Shown here piece after piece: positions 8,184-16,662 of a DNA stretch of 64,000 nucleotides. Position 1 is the first letter of the stretch. Every line of letters starts with the position of its first letter. Under the pieces are notes generated by a model that was not told the DNA's origin, made no database searches, and worked only from the letters and a program-made list of their open reading frames with translations. Position numbers and translations under genes: made by a program. The DNA comes from Balneolaceae bacterium (GTDB lineage: Bacteria > Bacteroidota > Rhodothermia > Balneolales > Balneolaceae), in contig CP030887.1 of the NCBI GenBank assembly GCA_006969905.1, forward strand, positions 744,001 to 808,000, in the 5' to 3' direction.

Positions 8184-10214
8184 TTACTTTTCGATGGTCA
8201 TTTCTTCAACTTCGAGTTCAGCATCCGGACGCTCTTTGTCGCCTTTCAGATACTGGTTAAACCAGCGAAGCATTCTCAGGTTATAATCAAATTGAGCAGT
8301 AGCCCTGCGGTTTCCGTGACCTTCGCCCGGATACAATACTAACCGTACTGGAGTATCGGTACGGGTTTTGATATGGCGATACAACTCGTAAGACTGGCCC
8401 GGATCAACGCGGGTGTCTTCTTTACCGTGCATAATCAATAATGGTGTTTGGGAATTATCAACATGAAAGATTGGGCTGCGCTCCAGGTAATCCTGGTAAT
8501 CATCCCAAATGCGCTTTCGGGCATGTACATGGTAGAGTTCTTCAGGAATATCACTGGTACCCCATTTCGAAAGGTTATTGCTGATGCCCACAAACATCAC
8601 GCCGGCAGCAAAACGATGGCTGTATTTAGTGCTCATCCATGCCGTAGCATAACCGCCATATGAACCTCCTGTTACTCCAACTTTATCGCTATCAGCGATA
8701 CCTATTTCTATCAAATGATCTACTCCTTCTACAATGTCATCAAATTCAGCACCGGCCAGATCACCCTGGCTGCTCATGGCAAACTCAAGTCCGCGGCCTG
8801 TACTTCCTCGATAATTTGGATAGAATACAGCAAAGCCTTCAGCTGCTCCTACTTGTCCTGCCATAGAATATGCTGTTAACCAGCCATTATCATAGTGAGC
8901 CTCGGGGCCACCATGTATCACATTAATTAATGGGTAGCGCGTACCTTCTTCATACCCTAAGGGGTAAATAAGTAAACCTTCTATTTCAAATCCATCTTTA
9001 GTTGTATAGGTAATTACTTCTTGTTTGCCAAGCTTAACATCGTCTAACCAGGGGTTACTATTTGTTACACGCTTAGGCTCTTTGTCTTTTCTTTTCATCA
9101 AATACAATTCATCAGGATGTGTGGGAGTATTCGCATCAAACACAAAATCTCCTTTAGCTGACACCGCAAAAGACTTCAGGTTCAAACCTTCTTTCTGAAC
9201 CATAGCCTTCATTTTGCTTCCGTCTTTGTTAAGCGTACCAAGCTCGGAGTGTACACCTTTGCTTGCCAGGTAATACAAAGTGTTTTTGTCTTTCCAGGCA
9301 AGAGCATCAAACTTTCCTTTAAAATCTTCCTGGATCAGAGTTGTTGAACCATCCTCTACATCTACAATTTTGATTCGTCCGTCAATAGGATCGTTGATAG
9401 TAGCAGCAGCAATCATGGCTAAATGTTTACCATCAGGGCTCCAGGCATACTGACCCAGTTTTCCAACGTGATCTACTTCTGCCAACACTTCGCGGGTTTC
9501 ATGGTCTACAATCATAATTCGCTGGCTCATAAAAGAATCATCCACCAATGAAGTAGGTGCCACACCCAAAGCCACTTTCTGGTAATCAGGGCTCCAGTGA
9601 GCAGAATATACTGTACCCACAACAGGTATACGATGGGGCTCATGTCCTTCTTTGGTTACATTTTGCATATATGCCCAGGTTTCAGAAAGCCCCTCTTCAT
9701 AGATTTCCGGTTGATAAGGAAGTGGTGATTCATTTTCTGCCGTAGGCTGAGCCGCCCTGAATACTATATGGCTTCCGTCTGCCGCCCATTCATAACTTGA
9801 GATATTCGTTTCGAAAGCAAAAAGCTTAGTGGATTCATCATCCTCTAAAGAAAATTCATACATAGAACGGGTATCATCACCTTCTTTTTTTGCCAAATAA
9901 GTAAGGCTGTTATATCCGGGGCGGAAGGCGATCCCTGATACACTCATGTCAGTAATCACTGCACGGGATTCCCCGCTTTTCACATCCATAATATATAGAT
10001 GAGAACTTGCCGGTGCATTTTTCTCAAATGGATCAGCCGGTACTATTTTAGTATAGGCTACTGTATTTCCATCCTCAGAAATATATACTGATCCTACACT
10101 TTGAATTTTTGAAAGTTGAATGGGTGTTAATCCATTTTGAGCAGTTACCGTCACAGCAAAAAACATCATGACTACAAAAACTGCCAATCTTTGAAAACTC
10201 TTAATCATTTTCAT
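8184..10214 (-). CDS. S9 family prolyl-oligopeptidase-type serine peptidase, exported
   Basis: This 676-residue protein begins with a signal peptide (hydrophobic core LAVFVVMMFFAVTVTA, cleavage likely before QNG). Residues to about 400 form a beta-propeller with repeated PDG and WSPD strands of the PD40/WD40 kind. The C-terminal alpha/beta-hydrolase carries the nucleophile in GGSYGG (S518), the acid in HGKEDTR (D600) and the histidine in GEGHG (H633). Such enzymes cleave short peptides, often after proline or as acylaminoacyl peptidases; here the site is probably the periplasm. The gene ends at the terminator shared with the convergent permease gene and has a long untranslated upstream region. 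Family and catalytic triad are clear; peptide specificity is not. Confidence 0.93.
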   Translation of the reverse strand: MKMIKSFQRLAVFVVMMFFAVTVTAQNGLTPIQLSKIQSVGSVYISEDGNTVAYTKIVPADPFEKNAPASSHLYIMDVKSGESRAVITDMSVSGIAFRPGYNSLTYLAKKEGDDTRSMYEFSLEDDESTKLFAFETNISSYEWAADGSHIVFRAAQPTAENESPLPYQPEIYEEGLSETWAYMQNVTKEGHEPHRIPVVGTVYSAHWSPDYQKVALGVAPTSLVDDSFMSQRIMIVDHETREVLAEVDHVGKLGQYAWSPDGKHLAMIAAATINDPIDGRIKIVDVEDGSTTLIQEDFKGKFDALAWKDKNTLYYLASKGVHSELGTLNKDGSKMKAMVQKEGLNLKSFAVSAKGDFVFDANTPTHPDELYLMKRKDKEPKRVTNSNPWLDDVKLGKQEVITYTTKDGFEIEGLLIYPLGYEEGTRYPLINVIHGGPEAHYDNGWLTAYSMAGQVGAAEGFAVFYPNYRGSTGRGLEFAMSSQGDLAGAEFDDIVEGVDHLIEIGIADSDKVGVTGGSYGGYATAWMSTKYSHRFAAGVMFVGISNNLSKWGTSDIPEELYHVHARKRIWDDYQDYLERSPIFHVDNSQTPLLIMHGKEDTRVDPGQSYELYRHIKTRTDTPVRLVLYPGEGHGNRRATAQFDYNLRMLRWFNQYLKGDKERPDAELEVEEMTIEK

Positions 10215-10563
10215 GGGTTTAAAATTATTAGGTTTATTTCTCTATAAGCACAGCTTTAAACCTACTGAACTTTTATGAAATTTTCTTGAAGAAGCTTTTC
10301 TTTACTAACATTGCTGGCCTTTACGAGGAAGATGAATTTGTAAATAAGCTCTGACATAAAATCAACGAAGCAATCTCAGAGTATTTGTGTTAATTAATAA
10401 GATTGCATCACTTGTGCAAGGAAAGTAATTCAAGTTCCGCCTTTCAAATAACTCAAAATCACTAATCAGCACCGCTTATACTGGAAATAAAGTGATCTTT
10501 ATAGCAGCTGGATTGTGGGATATTATGGTAAAAGCGTACCTTGCCTCAATTAGTTAAGCTGGT
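10215..10563. other. Divergent intergenic region without recognisable gene
   Basis: This 349-nt AT-rich stretch separates the S9 peptidase (leftward) from the DksA-like gene (rightward). It must hold both promoters, but I could not pick a convincing -33/-7 pair, hairpin, riboswitch or small open reading frame. Nothing protein-like is left in any frame. Confidence 0.5.
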
Positions 10564-10896
10564 ATGACACTTTCAGAAAAAGAACAACTTCTTGGTATTA
10601 TCTTTTCCAAAATAGAGGAACTAACCAGGGAGATTTCAGAACTGGCAGAACTTACCAAACCCATTCCTTTAGATGCAGCTATTGGCCGGGTTTCCAGGAT
10701 GGATGCGATCAACAATAAAACAATTAATGAAGCCTCTTTAAGAGAAAAGAAAAAGATACTCCAACGCCTGGAAAAGGCTGTTGAACTTTCTGCACACAAA
10801 GATTTCGGGCTTTGCATGCGTTGTGGTAATGAAATCCCATTTGGCCGTTTGGAGTATATGCCACATACCACCCGATGTGTTGATTGTACCGGCTAA
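10564..10896 (+). CDS. TraR/DksA family zinc-finger protein
   Basis: This 110-residue protein has an N-terminal helical region rich in E, K and L (probably a coiled coil, residues 1-75) and a four-cysteine zinc finger C84-x2-C87 and C105-x2-C108. Members bind the RNA polymerase secondary channel, with or without ppGpp, to adjust transcription. It is shorter than E. coli DksA (151 residues) and lacks a clear DxxDxA coiled-coil tip motif, so regulatory activity cannot be assumed. It precedes an EEP-family lipoprotein gene by 48 nt. No strong ribosome binding site is visible before the ATG. Confidence 0.85.
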   Translation: MTLSEKEQLLGIIFSKIEELTREISELAELTKPIPLDAAIGRVSRMDAINNKTINEASLREKKKILQRLEKAVELSAHKDFGLCMRCGNEIPFGRLEYMPHTTRCVDCTG

Positions 10897-10944
10897 TTTA
10901 TTTCTCCTTAATATACATGTTGTATTTTCATCCCTAAAAACTCC

Positions 10945-11916
10945 ATGCGCACTTTATTTATTATTCTCTTGTTCTTAATTGCCGGATGCCAGGCAGATTC
11001 CAGCAACCCTGAAAACAATACCACACAATCTCAGCTGATCTGGCCGGAGTGGTACGCTCCTGAAGACACCGTCAGAGTATTAAGCTGGAATGTTGAACAT
11101 TTTGTGGACAATTTTGATAATCCCTACATAGACAACAGACGCGAAAATGACCCCCCATCAGACATGCCGGAAAGAAGGGAACAACTTGCCAAGGTGCTTA
11201 AACTGGCAGACGCCGACATTGTAGTATTCCAGGAGTTTGAAAGTAGCTCCTATGCACAACTTTTAGCAGAAGAGTTTTTCCCGGAATTAGGGTACCAGGT
11301 TTTTAGCGGACTGGAAAGTGATGACTGGTATATGAATGTGGTAATATTAAGCCGAATTCCATTAGGCACTTTTTACAGTTACGCTACCTCCAATGTACCT
11401 ATTATAGGACAACAAAATGATGATGGTTCGCCTGCTAGTCAAACATTCATTAATAACAGAATGTGGTCAGTAGATGTACTGGTTAATGACAACTATGATT
11501 TTAATTTAACCGGAGTACACTTAAAAGCAGGGCGCGGTGAGCGAAATGAGTATTGGCGACTGGGTATGATAAATCTGCTCAGAAATCAACTTTCAAAATT
11601 CATAAACCTCGATCATGATCAGAATCTTTTGGTGGTTGGCGATTTTAATGCCACTCCTGAAAGTCCTGAATTCCAATCCTTTTTGGGAGATTCAACAGAT
11701 CTGACGTTTATTGATCCTTTAGCAGGAACCGGTATATTCACTCACCCTGCTGACTCTTTGTTCTGGAGAATTGATCATATTATTCCAAATGAATTTATGA
11801 TGCCCGAGATCATTCCTAACTCCGTTCAGGTATTCACTCCCTTTTCCCCTGATTCCATGAATTTTATCGCAGATCATCTTCCAATGATTGTAGATATCGT
11901 TGCATCTGAGCAATAA
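10945..11916 (+). CDS. Endonuclease/exonuclease/phosphatase (EEP) family lipoprotein
   Basis: This 323-residue protein has a type II lipoprotein signal, with lipobox LIAGC and lipidated cysteine C15, so it is anchored in the envelope. The EEP fold follows: VLSWNVEHF (metal-binding Asn), VFQEFES (catalytic Glu), GVHLKAG, the DFN motif in VVGDFNATPESPEF, and IDHIIPN with the terminal ADHLP histidine motif. These are the metal and phosphate ligands of DNase I-like and sphingomyelinase-like phosphodiesterases. Whether it cleaves nucleic acid, phospholipid or inositol phosphates cannot be told; an extracytoplasmic nuclease or phosphatase is likely. It is followed 36 nt later by the glucokinase-like gene. 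Confidence 0.87.
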   Translation: MRTLFIILLFLIAGCQADSSNPENNTTQSQLIWPEWYAPEDTVRVLSWNVEHFVDNFDNPYIDNRRENDPPSDMPERREQLAKVLKLADADIVVFQEFESSSYAQLLAEEFFPELGYQVFSGLESDDWYMNVVILSRIPLGTFYSYATSNVPIIGQQNDDGSPASQTFINNRMWSVDVLVNDNYDFNLTGVHLKAGRGERNEYWRLGMINLLRNQLSKFINLDHDQNLLVVGDFNATPESPEFQSFLGDSTDLTFIDPLAGTGIFTHPADSLFWRIDHIIPNEFMMPEIIPNSVQVFTPFSPDSMNFIADHLPMIVDIVASEQ

Positions 11917-11952
11917 CTTTTAATTCATCTCTATCTTTTCTACTATTCCGCA

Positions 11953-12696
11953 ATGGAAATATTAGGAATTGATGTGGGGGGCACCGGAATAAAAGGTGCC
12001 ATTGTTGATACGAAAACAGGTAACCTCTTAACGGAACGCCATAGAATCCCAACCCCTAAACCTGCTACTCCCGAAGCTGTGATAGAAACCATCTGCAAGC
12101 TGGTTAAGGAGTTTGACTGGCATGGCCCCGTAGGTTGCGGTTTTCCGGCTGCCATTGTTCATGAAGTAGTCCGTACTGCGTCAAATATTGACAATAGCTG
12201 GATCGGAGTTAATGCAGCAGAGCAAATTGAAAAAGCTACAGGCTGCCCAACCCATCTTGTAAATGATGTTGACGCTGCTGGTTTTGCTGAAATGGAATTC
12301 GGAGCCGGAAAAAATGAAAATGGCACGGTGTTCATTACCGCCTTTGGAACCGGGATCGGAACGGCTATTTTTTACGAGAAAAACCTGCTCCCAAATACTG
12401 AACTCGGGCATATTAAAATGCATGGTATTGCTGCTGAAGACTATACCGCAAACTCAGTCCGAGAAAAAGAAAATCTTGACTGGGAAACCTGGGGACTGCG
12501 CGTTAACGAGTATCTCCGGGGAATTGAAGACCTATTCTGGCCAGATTTAATAATTGTGGGTGGAGGGGTGAGCAAAAAGTTTACTGAATTCAGCCCTTAT
12601 TTAAATCTTCAGACACCCGTTATCCCTGCTCAAAACAGGAACCATGCAGGGATTATTGGTGCTGCATTGGCTGCTAAAAAAGTTGGCTTGAAGTAA
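11953..12696 (+). CDS. ppgK: ROK-type polyphosphate glucokinase-like kinase
   Basis: This 247-residue sugar kinase has the phosphate-1 loop DVGGTGIKG at 7-15, a catalytic aspartate region LVNDVDAAG (D105/D107), phosphate-2 loop AFGTGIGTA at 130-138, PNTELGH at 147-153, and the adenosine motif IIVGGGVSKK. It lacks the CxCGxxGCxE zinc motif typical of ROK repressors and NagK-type kinases. Short length, no zinc motif and the PNTELGH string all match strictly polyphosphate/ATP glucokinases. I infer phosphorylation of glucose in the cytoplasm using polyphosphate and/or ATP. Glycogen genes lie elsewhere in the window (glgB, malQ), so glucose would feed the same pool. Confidence 0.82.
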   Translation: MEILGIDVGGTGIKGAIVDTKTGNLLTERHRIPTPKPATPEAVIETICKLVKEFDWHGPVGCGFPAAIVHEVVRTASNIDNSWIGVNAAEQIEKATGCPTHLVNDVDAAGFAEMEFGAGKNENGTVFITAFGTGIGTAIFYEKNLLPNTELGHIKMHGIAAEDYTANSVREKENLDWETWGLRVNEYLRGIEDLFWPDLIIVGGGVSKKFTEFSPYLNLQTPVIPAQNRNHAGIIGAALAAKKVGLK

Positions 12697-12764
12697 GCAC
12701 CAATACGTAAAAAGTCTTTCTCCACTATTCCATCTTATCCTAACCCGGTGTATCATTTCAATTC

Positions 12765-13670
12765 ATGAAAAACACTCTCCTTTTTATTACACCTGTCCTC
12801 ATTTGGGGCTCAACCTGGTATGTAATCACTTTTCAGGTTGGAGAAGTGGATGCGATGTATTCTGTAGCATACCGCTTTGCCATTGCAGGGGTATTGATGC
12901 TTTTGGTTTCGAGGATATGGGGCTTAAAACTGGACTTTACCCGAAAAGAACACGGATTTATTTTACTGCAAGGGCTTCTGTTATTCGGTTTTAATTATTG
13001 GTGCATGTACTCTTCAGAATTGTATCTCACCAGTGGGCTTGTAGGACTGTTATTCTCTTTACTGGTTTTCATGAATATTCTGAATGGCCGAATATTTCTT
13101 AAAACGCCATTTGAATTGAAAGTTATAGTAGGGGGATTGTTGGGAATACTTGGTACTGCCCTGGTTTTCTGGAAAGACCTGGTTCAGTTCTCCTTCTCGG
13201 ATGGCAAGCTTATCGGAATTGTACTGGCGGTTGCCGGTACTTTTATAGCATCGCTTGGCAATATCACCTCTGCGCGCAACCAAAAAGCGGGCATCCCGGT
13301 AATCCCATCCAATGCTTTCGGTATGACTTACGGAGCTGTCGCCATGTTCGTTATTGCATTAATTAGTGGGAAAACCATCTCATTTGAAACAAACATTTCA
13401 TACATAAGCTCTTTATTGTATTTAGCAATTTTTGGTTCGGTAATTGCATTTGGGGCGTACTTAACTTTGATTGGGAGTATAGGGGCAAGCAAAGCTGCTT
13501 ATGTAAGTGTAATTGCCCCCGTAATAGCCCTTATTCTTTCAACTATATTTGAAGATTATCAATGGACCCTTACGACTTTCAGTGGGGCAGCTTTTATCCT
13601 TCTCGGAAATGTGGTGGCACTTTACCAGGGGAATAAGAAGAAAGGAACTGTTTTGCAGGAAAATCCCTAA
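12765..13670 (+). CDS. EamA/DMT-superfamily transporter
   Basis: This 301-residue protein contains about ten hydrophobic segments in two repeats of five, the classical EamA architecture. The opening LLFITPVLIWGSTWYVI and the later FGSVIAFGAYLTLIGSIGASKAAYVSVIAPVIALI are typical helices of the two repeats. Members export metabolites or amino acids across the inner membrane; the cargo here is unknown. The start ATG is preceded by an AT-rich leader without a strong ribosome binding site, and 94 nt separate the stop from dnaX. Confidence 0.88.
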   Translation: MKNTLLFITPVLIWGSTWYVITFQVGEVDAMYSVAYRFAIAGVLMLLVSRIWGLKLDFTRKEHGFILLQGLLLFGFNYWCMYSSELYLTSGLVGLLFSLLVFMNILNGRIFLKTPFELKVIVGGLLGILGTALVFWKDLVQFSFSDGKLIGIVLAVAGTFIASLGNITSARNQKAGIPVIPSNAFGMTYGAVAMFVIALISGKTISFETNISYISSLLYLAIFGSVIAFGAYLTLIGSIGASKAAYVSVIAPVIALILSTIFEDYQWTLTTFSGAAFILLGNVVALYQGNKKKGTVLQENP

Positions 13671-13764
13671 TGAACAATTTATTGTTTAATCATTCCTCAT
13701 TCTAAATTACTATGCAAGCCCATCATTTTGTACATTCCCTGCGTTAGCAAAAGCGACTTTATTC

Positions 13765-15534
13765 ATGTCAGAAAATTACCGCGCACTTACCCGAAAATAC
13801 AGGCCCGACAGGTTTGAGGATATCGTTTCCCAGGAGCACGTAAGCAGTACCCTGATGAACGCGATCAAACAAAACCGTTTGTCGCATGCGTATATGTTTT
13901 GCGGCCCCCGCGGAGTGGGTAAAACAACCATGGCCCGGGTTTTGGCAAGGGTAATAAATGAGATTGATTCCAGTGTGGATGGAGAGGCTCTCAACCAGAC
14001 ACTGAATATCATTGAAATGGATGCAGCCTCCAATAATAAAGTGGAAGATGTCCATCATCTCCGTGAAAGTGTGCGGATTCCTCCGCAAAATGGTCGCTAC
14101 AAAGTGTTTATCGTAGATGAGGTTCACATGCTTTCCAAGGCTGCTTTCAATGCCTTGCTGAAAACTTTAGAGGAACCGCCGGAGCATGCCATTTTTATTT
14201 TTGCAACTACCGAGCCTCATAAAGTTCTTCCTACTATTTTATCACGTGTTCAGCGGTTTGATTTTAAGCGCATAGCTGTTGAGGAAATTGTACATCGCCT
14301 GAGAAAAATATCTGTTGATGAACACATTGCTATTGATGAAGAGTCTCTTCACGTAATCGCTAAAAAAGCTGATGGTGCGTTGCGGGATGCCCTGGGCTTA
14401 ATGGATCAGGCTATTGCTTTTTGCGGAGACACGATCACCCATAATGAATTGCTCCAAGCACTAAACGTAGTGGGTACCGACCGCTTGTTTGAGTTCATGA
14501 ATTGCGTGAAAGACCGGGATGCTAACAAAGGCCTGGAGTTAATCAACACGTTGCTGCAGGAGGGTTATGATATCCAGGAGTTTTTGATTGGATTAACAGA
14601 GCATCTTCGCAATTTATATATTGCTCACCATTCAGCTAAGTTGTATTTGGTTGAGGCTTCAGAAGAAACCAAAAACAGATACCAGCAAACAGCCCCGGAT
14701 TTTCCCAGAGACGATTTGATGAGAATGCTTCACGTTGTAAGTGATGCCCAAATAAAATTGAAGGATGCCAGCCAGCCTCGTATTCAGTTTGAGATTACTT
14801 TACTAAAGCTCATCCATATGGAGCGCTCTGAAAAGCTTTCTGAACTTCTGGCAGGATTGGAAGGTTTAAAAAAAAACTTCAGTAACCCCGAAATAAAACC
14901 AAAACCATCAGAAAAGCTTGTTTCTGAACCTGCGGTTCCAGAAAATGGACAGGCCAACGTAGATAACTCTCAATCTGTAAGTAACACTGGAGAAACCTCC
15001 ATTAAATCTTCTCCACCTCAATCAGAAGAACATGAAGATGATGAGTTTGGACTAGGAAAACCAGCGTTAGCTACACGGATTAATAAGAAAACCACTTCGG
15101 AATCACCTGTACAGGAACACAACAACGTGGTTGTACAGGAAGAAATTTCCAGGCCGGAAGAGAAGAAAGTTCTCCGTGTTGAAGATGTAAAAGCAGTTTG
15201 GGATTCTTTTCTGAAATCGCTGAAAGGGGATTTCCCTATGGTTCTTCAGCTTCAGGTTGAGCGGGTAAAACCAACAACACTTAAAGGTACTGAGCTAACC
15301 ATACAATGTGATAATCCGCTGGCAATGAAAATGCTGGAAGAACAGGCTCCTGATCTGGCACGAAAATTGAAGGAATGCCTTGGCTCTATGCTGCGTTTTA
15401 AGTTTGAACTTATTAAACCTAATGGCGAGGCAAGTAAGGCCCGAAATCCATATGAGCGCTTTAAAGAGATTCAGGAAAAAGACCCTATTATTAAGGAACT
15501 GGTTGAACGCTTCGGAGCCGAACTGGAATACTAA
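13765..15534 (+). CDS. dnaX: DNA polymerase III subunits gamma/tau
   Basis: This 589-residue clamp-loader ATPase loads the sliding clamp and couples polymerases. Walker A GPRGVGKTT is at 47-55, Walker B VFIVDEVH at 114-121, LEEPPE at 135-140, sensor-1 ATTEPHKVLP near 147-156 and the SRVQ arginine-finger region follows. Domain III ends near residue 365; an acidic, Ser/Pro-rich linker (about 370-475) leads to a C-terminal tau domain. Two things are unusual. The zinc module normally inserted between Walker A and B is shortened and has no cysteines. A run of nine A residues at 14868-14876 (codons 368-371) lies exactly at the gamma/tau boundary, with stops soon after in both other frames. The gene heads a dnaX-ybaB-recR cluster, a very common bacterial order. 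Confidence 0.97.
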   Translation: MSENYRALTRKYRPDRFEDIVSQEHVSSTLMNAIKQNRLSHAYMFCGPRGVGKTTMARVLARVINEIDSSVDGEALNQTLNIIEMDAASNNKVEDVHHLRESVRIPPQNGRYKVFIVDEVHMLSKAAFNALLKTLEEPPEHAIFIFATTEPHKVLPTILSRVQRFDFKRIAVEEIVHRLRKISVDEHIAIDEESLHVIAKKADGALRDALGLMDQAIAFCGDTITHNELLQALNVVGTDRLFEFMNCVKDRDANKGLELINTLLQEGYDIQEFLIGLTEHLRNLYIAHHSAKLYLVEASEETKNRYQQTAPDFPRDDLMRMLHVVSDAQIKLKDASQPRIQFEITLLKLIHMERSEKLSELLAGLEGLKKNFSNPEIKPKPSEKLVSEPAVPENGQANVDNSQSVSNTGETSIKSSPPQSEEHEDDEFGLGKPALATRINKKTTSESPVQEHNNVVVQEEISRPEEKKVLRVEDVKAVWDSFLKSLKGDFPMVLQLQVERVKPTTLKGTELTIQCDNPLAMKMLEEQAPDLARKLKECLGSMLRFKFELIKPNGEASKARNPYERFKEIQEKDPIIKELVERFGAELEY

Positions 15535-15542
15535 ATACAAAA

Positions 15543-15893
15543 ATGATGAGTAATTTTAATATGGCCGACATGTTCGGTAAGATTCAGGAAATGCAATCAA
15601 AAATGCAGGAAGTCCAAGCCCAGTTAGGCTCAATTACTGTTGAAGCTGAAGCAGGTGGCGGAATGGTAAAAGTAACGGCCAACGGGTTACGACAAATTGT
15701 ATCTATCAAATTTGATGAAGATGTGATTGATCCGAATGATAGGGAAATGCTTGAGGACCTGATTGTGGCTGGTGTAAATAAAGCTTTGGAACTTGCTGAT
15801 GAAGCTGCAAAAGAAAAAATGCAGGATGCTTATAAAGGGATGATTCCCGGAGGAGGAATTCCTGGCATGGACCTCTCTCAATTTGGCCTTTAA
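15543..15893 (+). CDS. YbaB/EbfC family nucleoid-associated protein
   Basis: This 116-residue protein belongs to the YbaB/EbfC DNA-binding family: an N-terminal helix rich in Q, M and K (MFGKIQEMQSKMQEVQAQL), the strand region GGGMVKVTANGLRQIVSIKFDE, and a C-terminal helix LVAGVNKALELADEAAKEKM. These small dimeric proteins bind DNA and are almost always encoded between dnaX and recR, as here. The ATG lies 8 nt after the dnaX stop codon, so translation is likely coupled. The C-terminal tail is glycine-rich (GMIPGGGIPGM), also normal for the family. Confidence 0.95.
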   Translation: MMSNFNMADMFGKIQEMQSKMQEVQAQLGSITVEAEAGGGMVKVTANGLRQIVSIKFDEDVIDPNDREMLEDLIVAGVNKALELADEAAKEKMQDAYKGMIPGGGIPGMDLSQFGL

Positions 15894-15910
15894 AGAACTT
15901 TAAAGTTTGG

Positions 15911-15952
15911 ATTATGAATGTTGAATTCAATGCTTTATTCAGCGTTCATAAT
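15911..15952. repeat. Intergenic hairpin with a dispersed repeat motif
   Basis: Between ybaB and recR, 15911-15925 and 15938-15952 can pair over 15 positions as RNA, two of them G-U, around a 12-nt loop. No U tract follows, so it is a poor terminator. The arm contains GAATGTTGA (15916-15924), the same 9-mer found upstream of radC at 32736-32744, which points to a dispersed intergenic repeat. Confidence 0.45.
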
Positions 15953-15970
15953 TGTTAATTCAAAATTATA

Positions 15971-16573
15971 TTGCAGATTACTTCAGAATACTTAGAACGC
16001 GTTATAGAACAACTGGCAAAACTTCCGGGAACCGGTAGAAAATCAGCCCAACGCATCGCCATTCATTTATTGAAACAGAATGATGAGTACGCCTTAAAGC
16101 TGGCAAATGCCATCCTAGATCTCAAAAATAAAGTAACCCGCTGCTCCGTCTGTGGAAATGTGAGCGATAATGATCCCTGTAAGATTTGTGAAAATTCTAA
16201 AAGGCAAAATGGGATTATCTGCGTGGTTGAAGAATTTAATGACGTGTATATCATTGAAAAAACCAATGAGTTTCGGGGACGCTATCATGTACTTGGTGGT
16301 GTAATTTCACCAATGGATAATATCGGTCCTGATCAGCTACGTATCCAAGAGCTCCTGAAACGGGTTGGAGGTGACGAGCAAATTGAAGAAGTAATACTAG
16401 CCCTAAACCCTGATGCTGAAGGCGAGGCCACTTCCTACTATATCAATAAATTACTCGCTCCTTATGAGATAAAGGTCACTCGGATAGCCTACGGTATTCC
16501 TATGGGTACTGAACTGGAATTCATTGATGAAGCCACTTTAAGCCGTGCCTTCGCAAGCAGGAATGCTTTTTAA
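15971..16573 (+). CDS. recR: Recombination mediator RecR
   Basis: This 200-residue protein acts with RecF/RecO to load RecA at gaps. The helix-hairpin-helix LAKLPGTGRKSAQRIA spans 16-30, a four-cysteine zinc finger uses C58, C61, C70 and C73, and the Toprim domain follows (IICVVEEFNDVYIIE; LNPDAEGEATSYYI). The C-terminal Walker-like segment VTRIAYGIPMGTELEFID is standard. The best start is the TTG at 15971: it gives the usual opening ITSEYLERVIEQLAKLPG and no ATG lies in an alternative position before the hairpin domain. It is the last gene of the dnaX-ybaB-recR group. Confidence 0.96.
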   Translation: MQITSEYLERVIEQLAKLPGTGRKSAQRIAIHLLKQNDEYALKLANAILDLKNKVTRCSVCGNVSDNDPCKICENSKRQNGIICVVEEFNDVYIIEKTNEFRGRYHVLGGVISPMDNIGPDQLRIQELLKRVGGDEQIEEVILALNPDAEGEATSYYINKLLAPYEIKVTRIAYGIPMGTELEFIDEATLSRAFASRNAF

Positions 16574-16662
16574 GCCTCACAAGTTTTTACTCAAACTGTA
16601 CTAATCTCATTGTACTTTTAACCTTCAATTTTCAACTCGCTATTGCGGTTAAATCCAGAACC

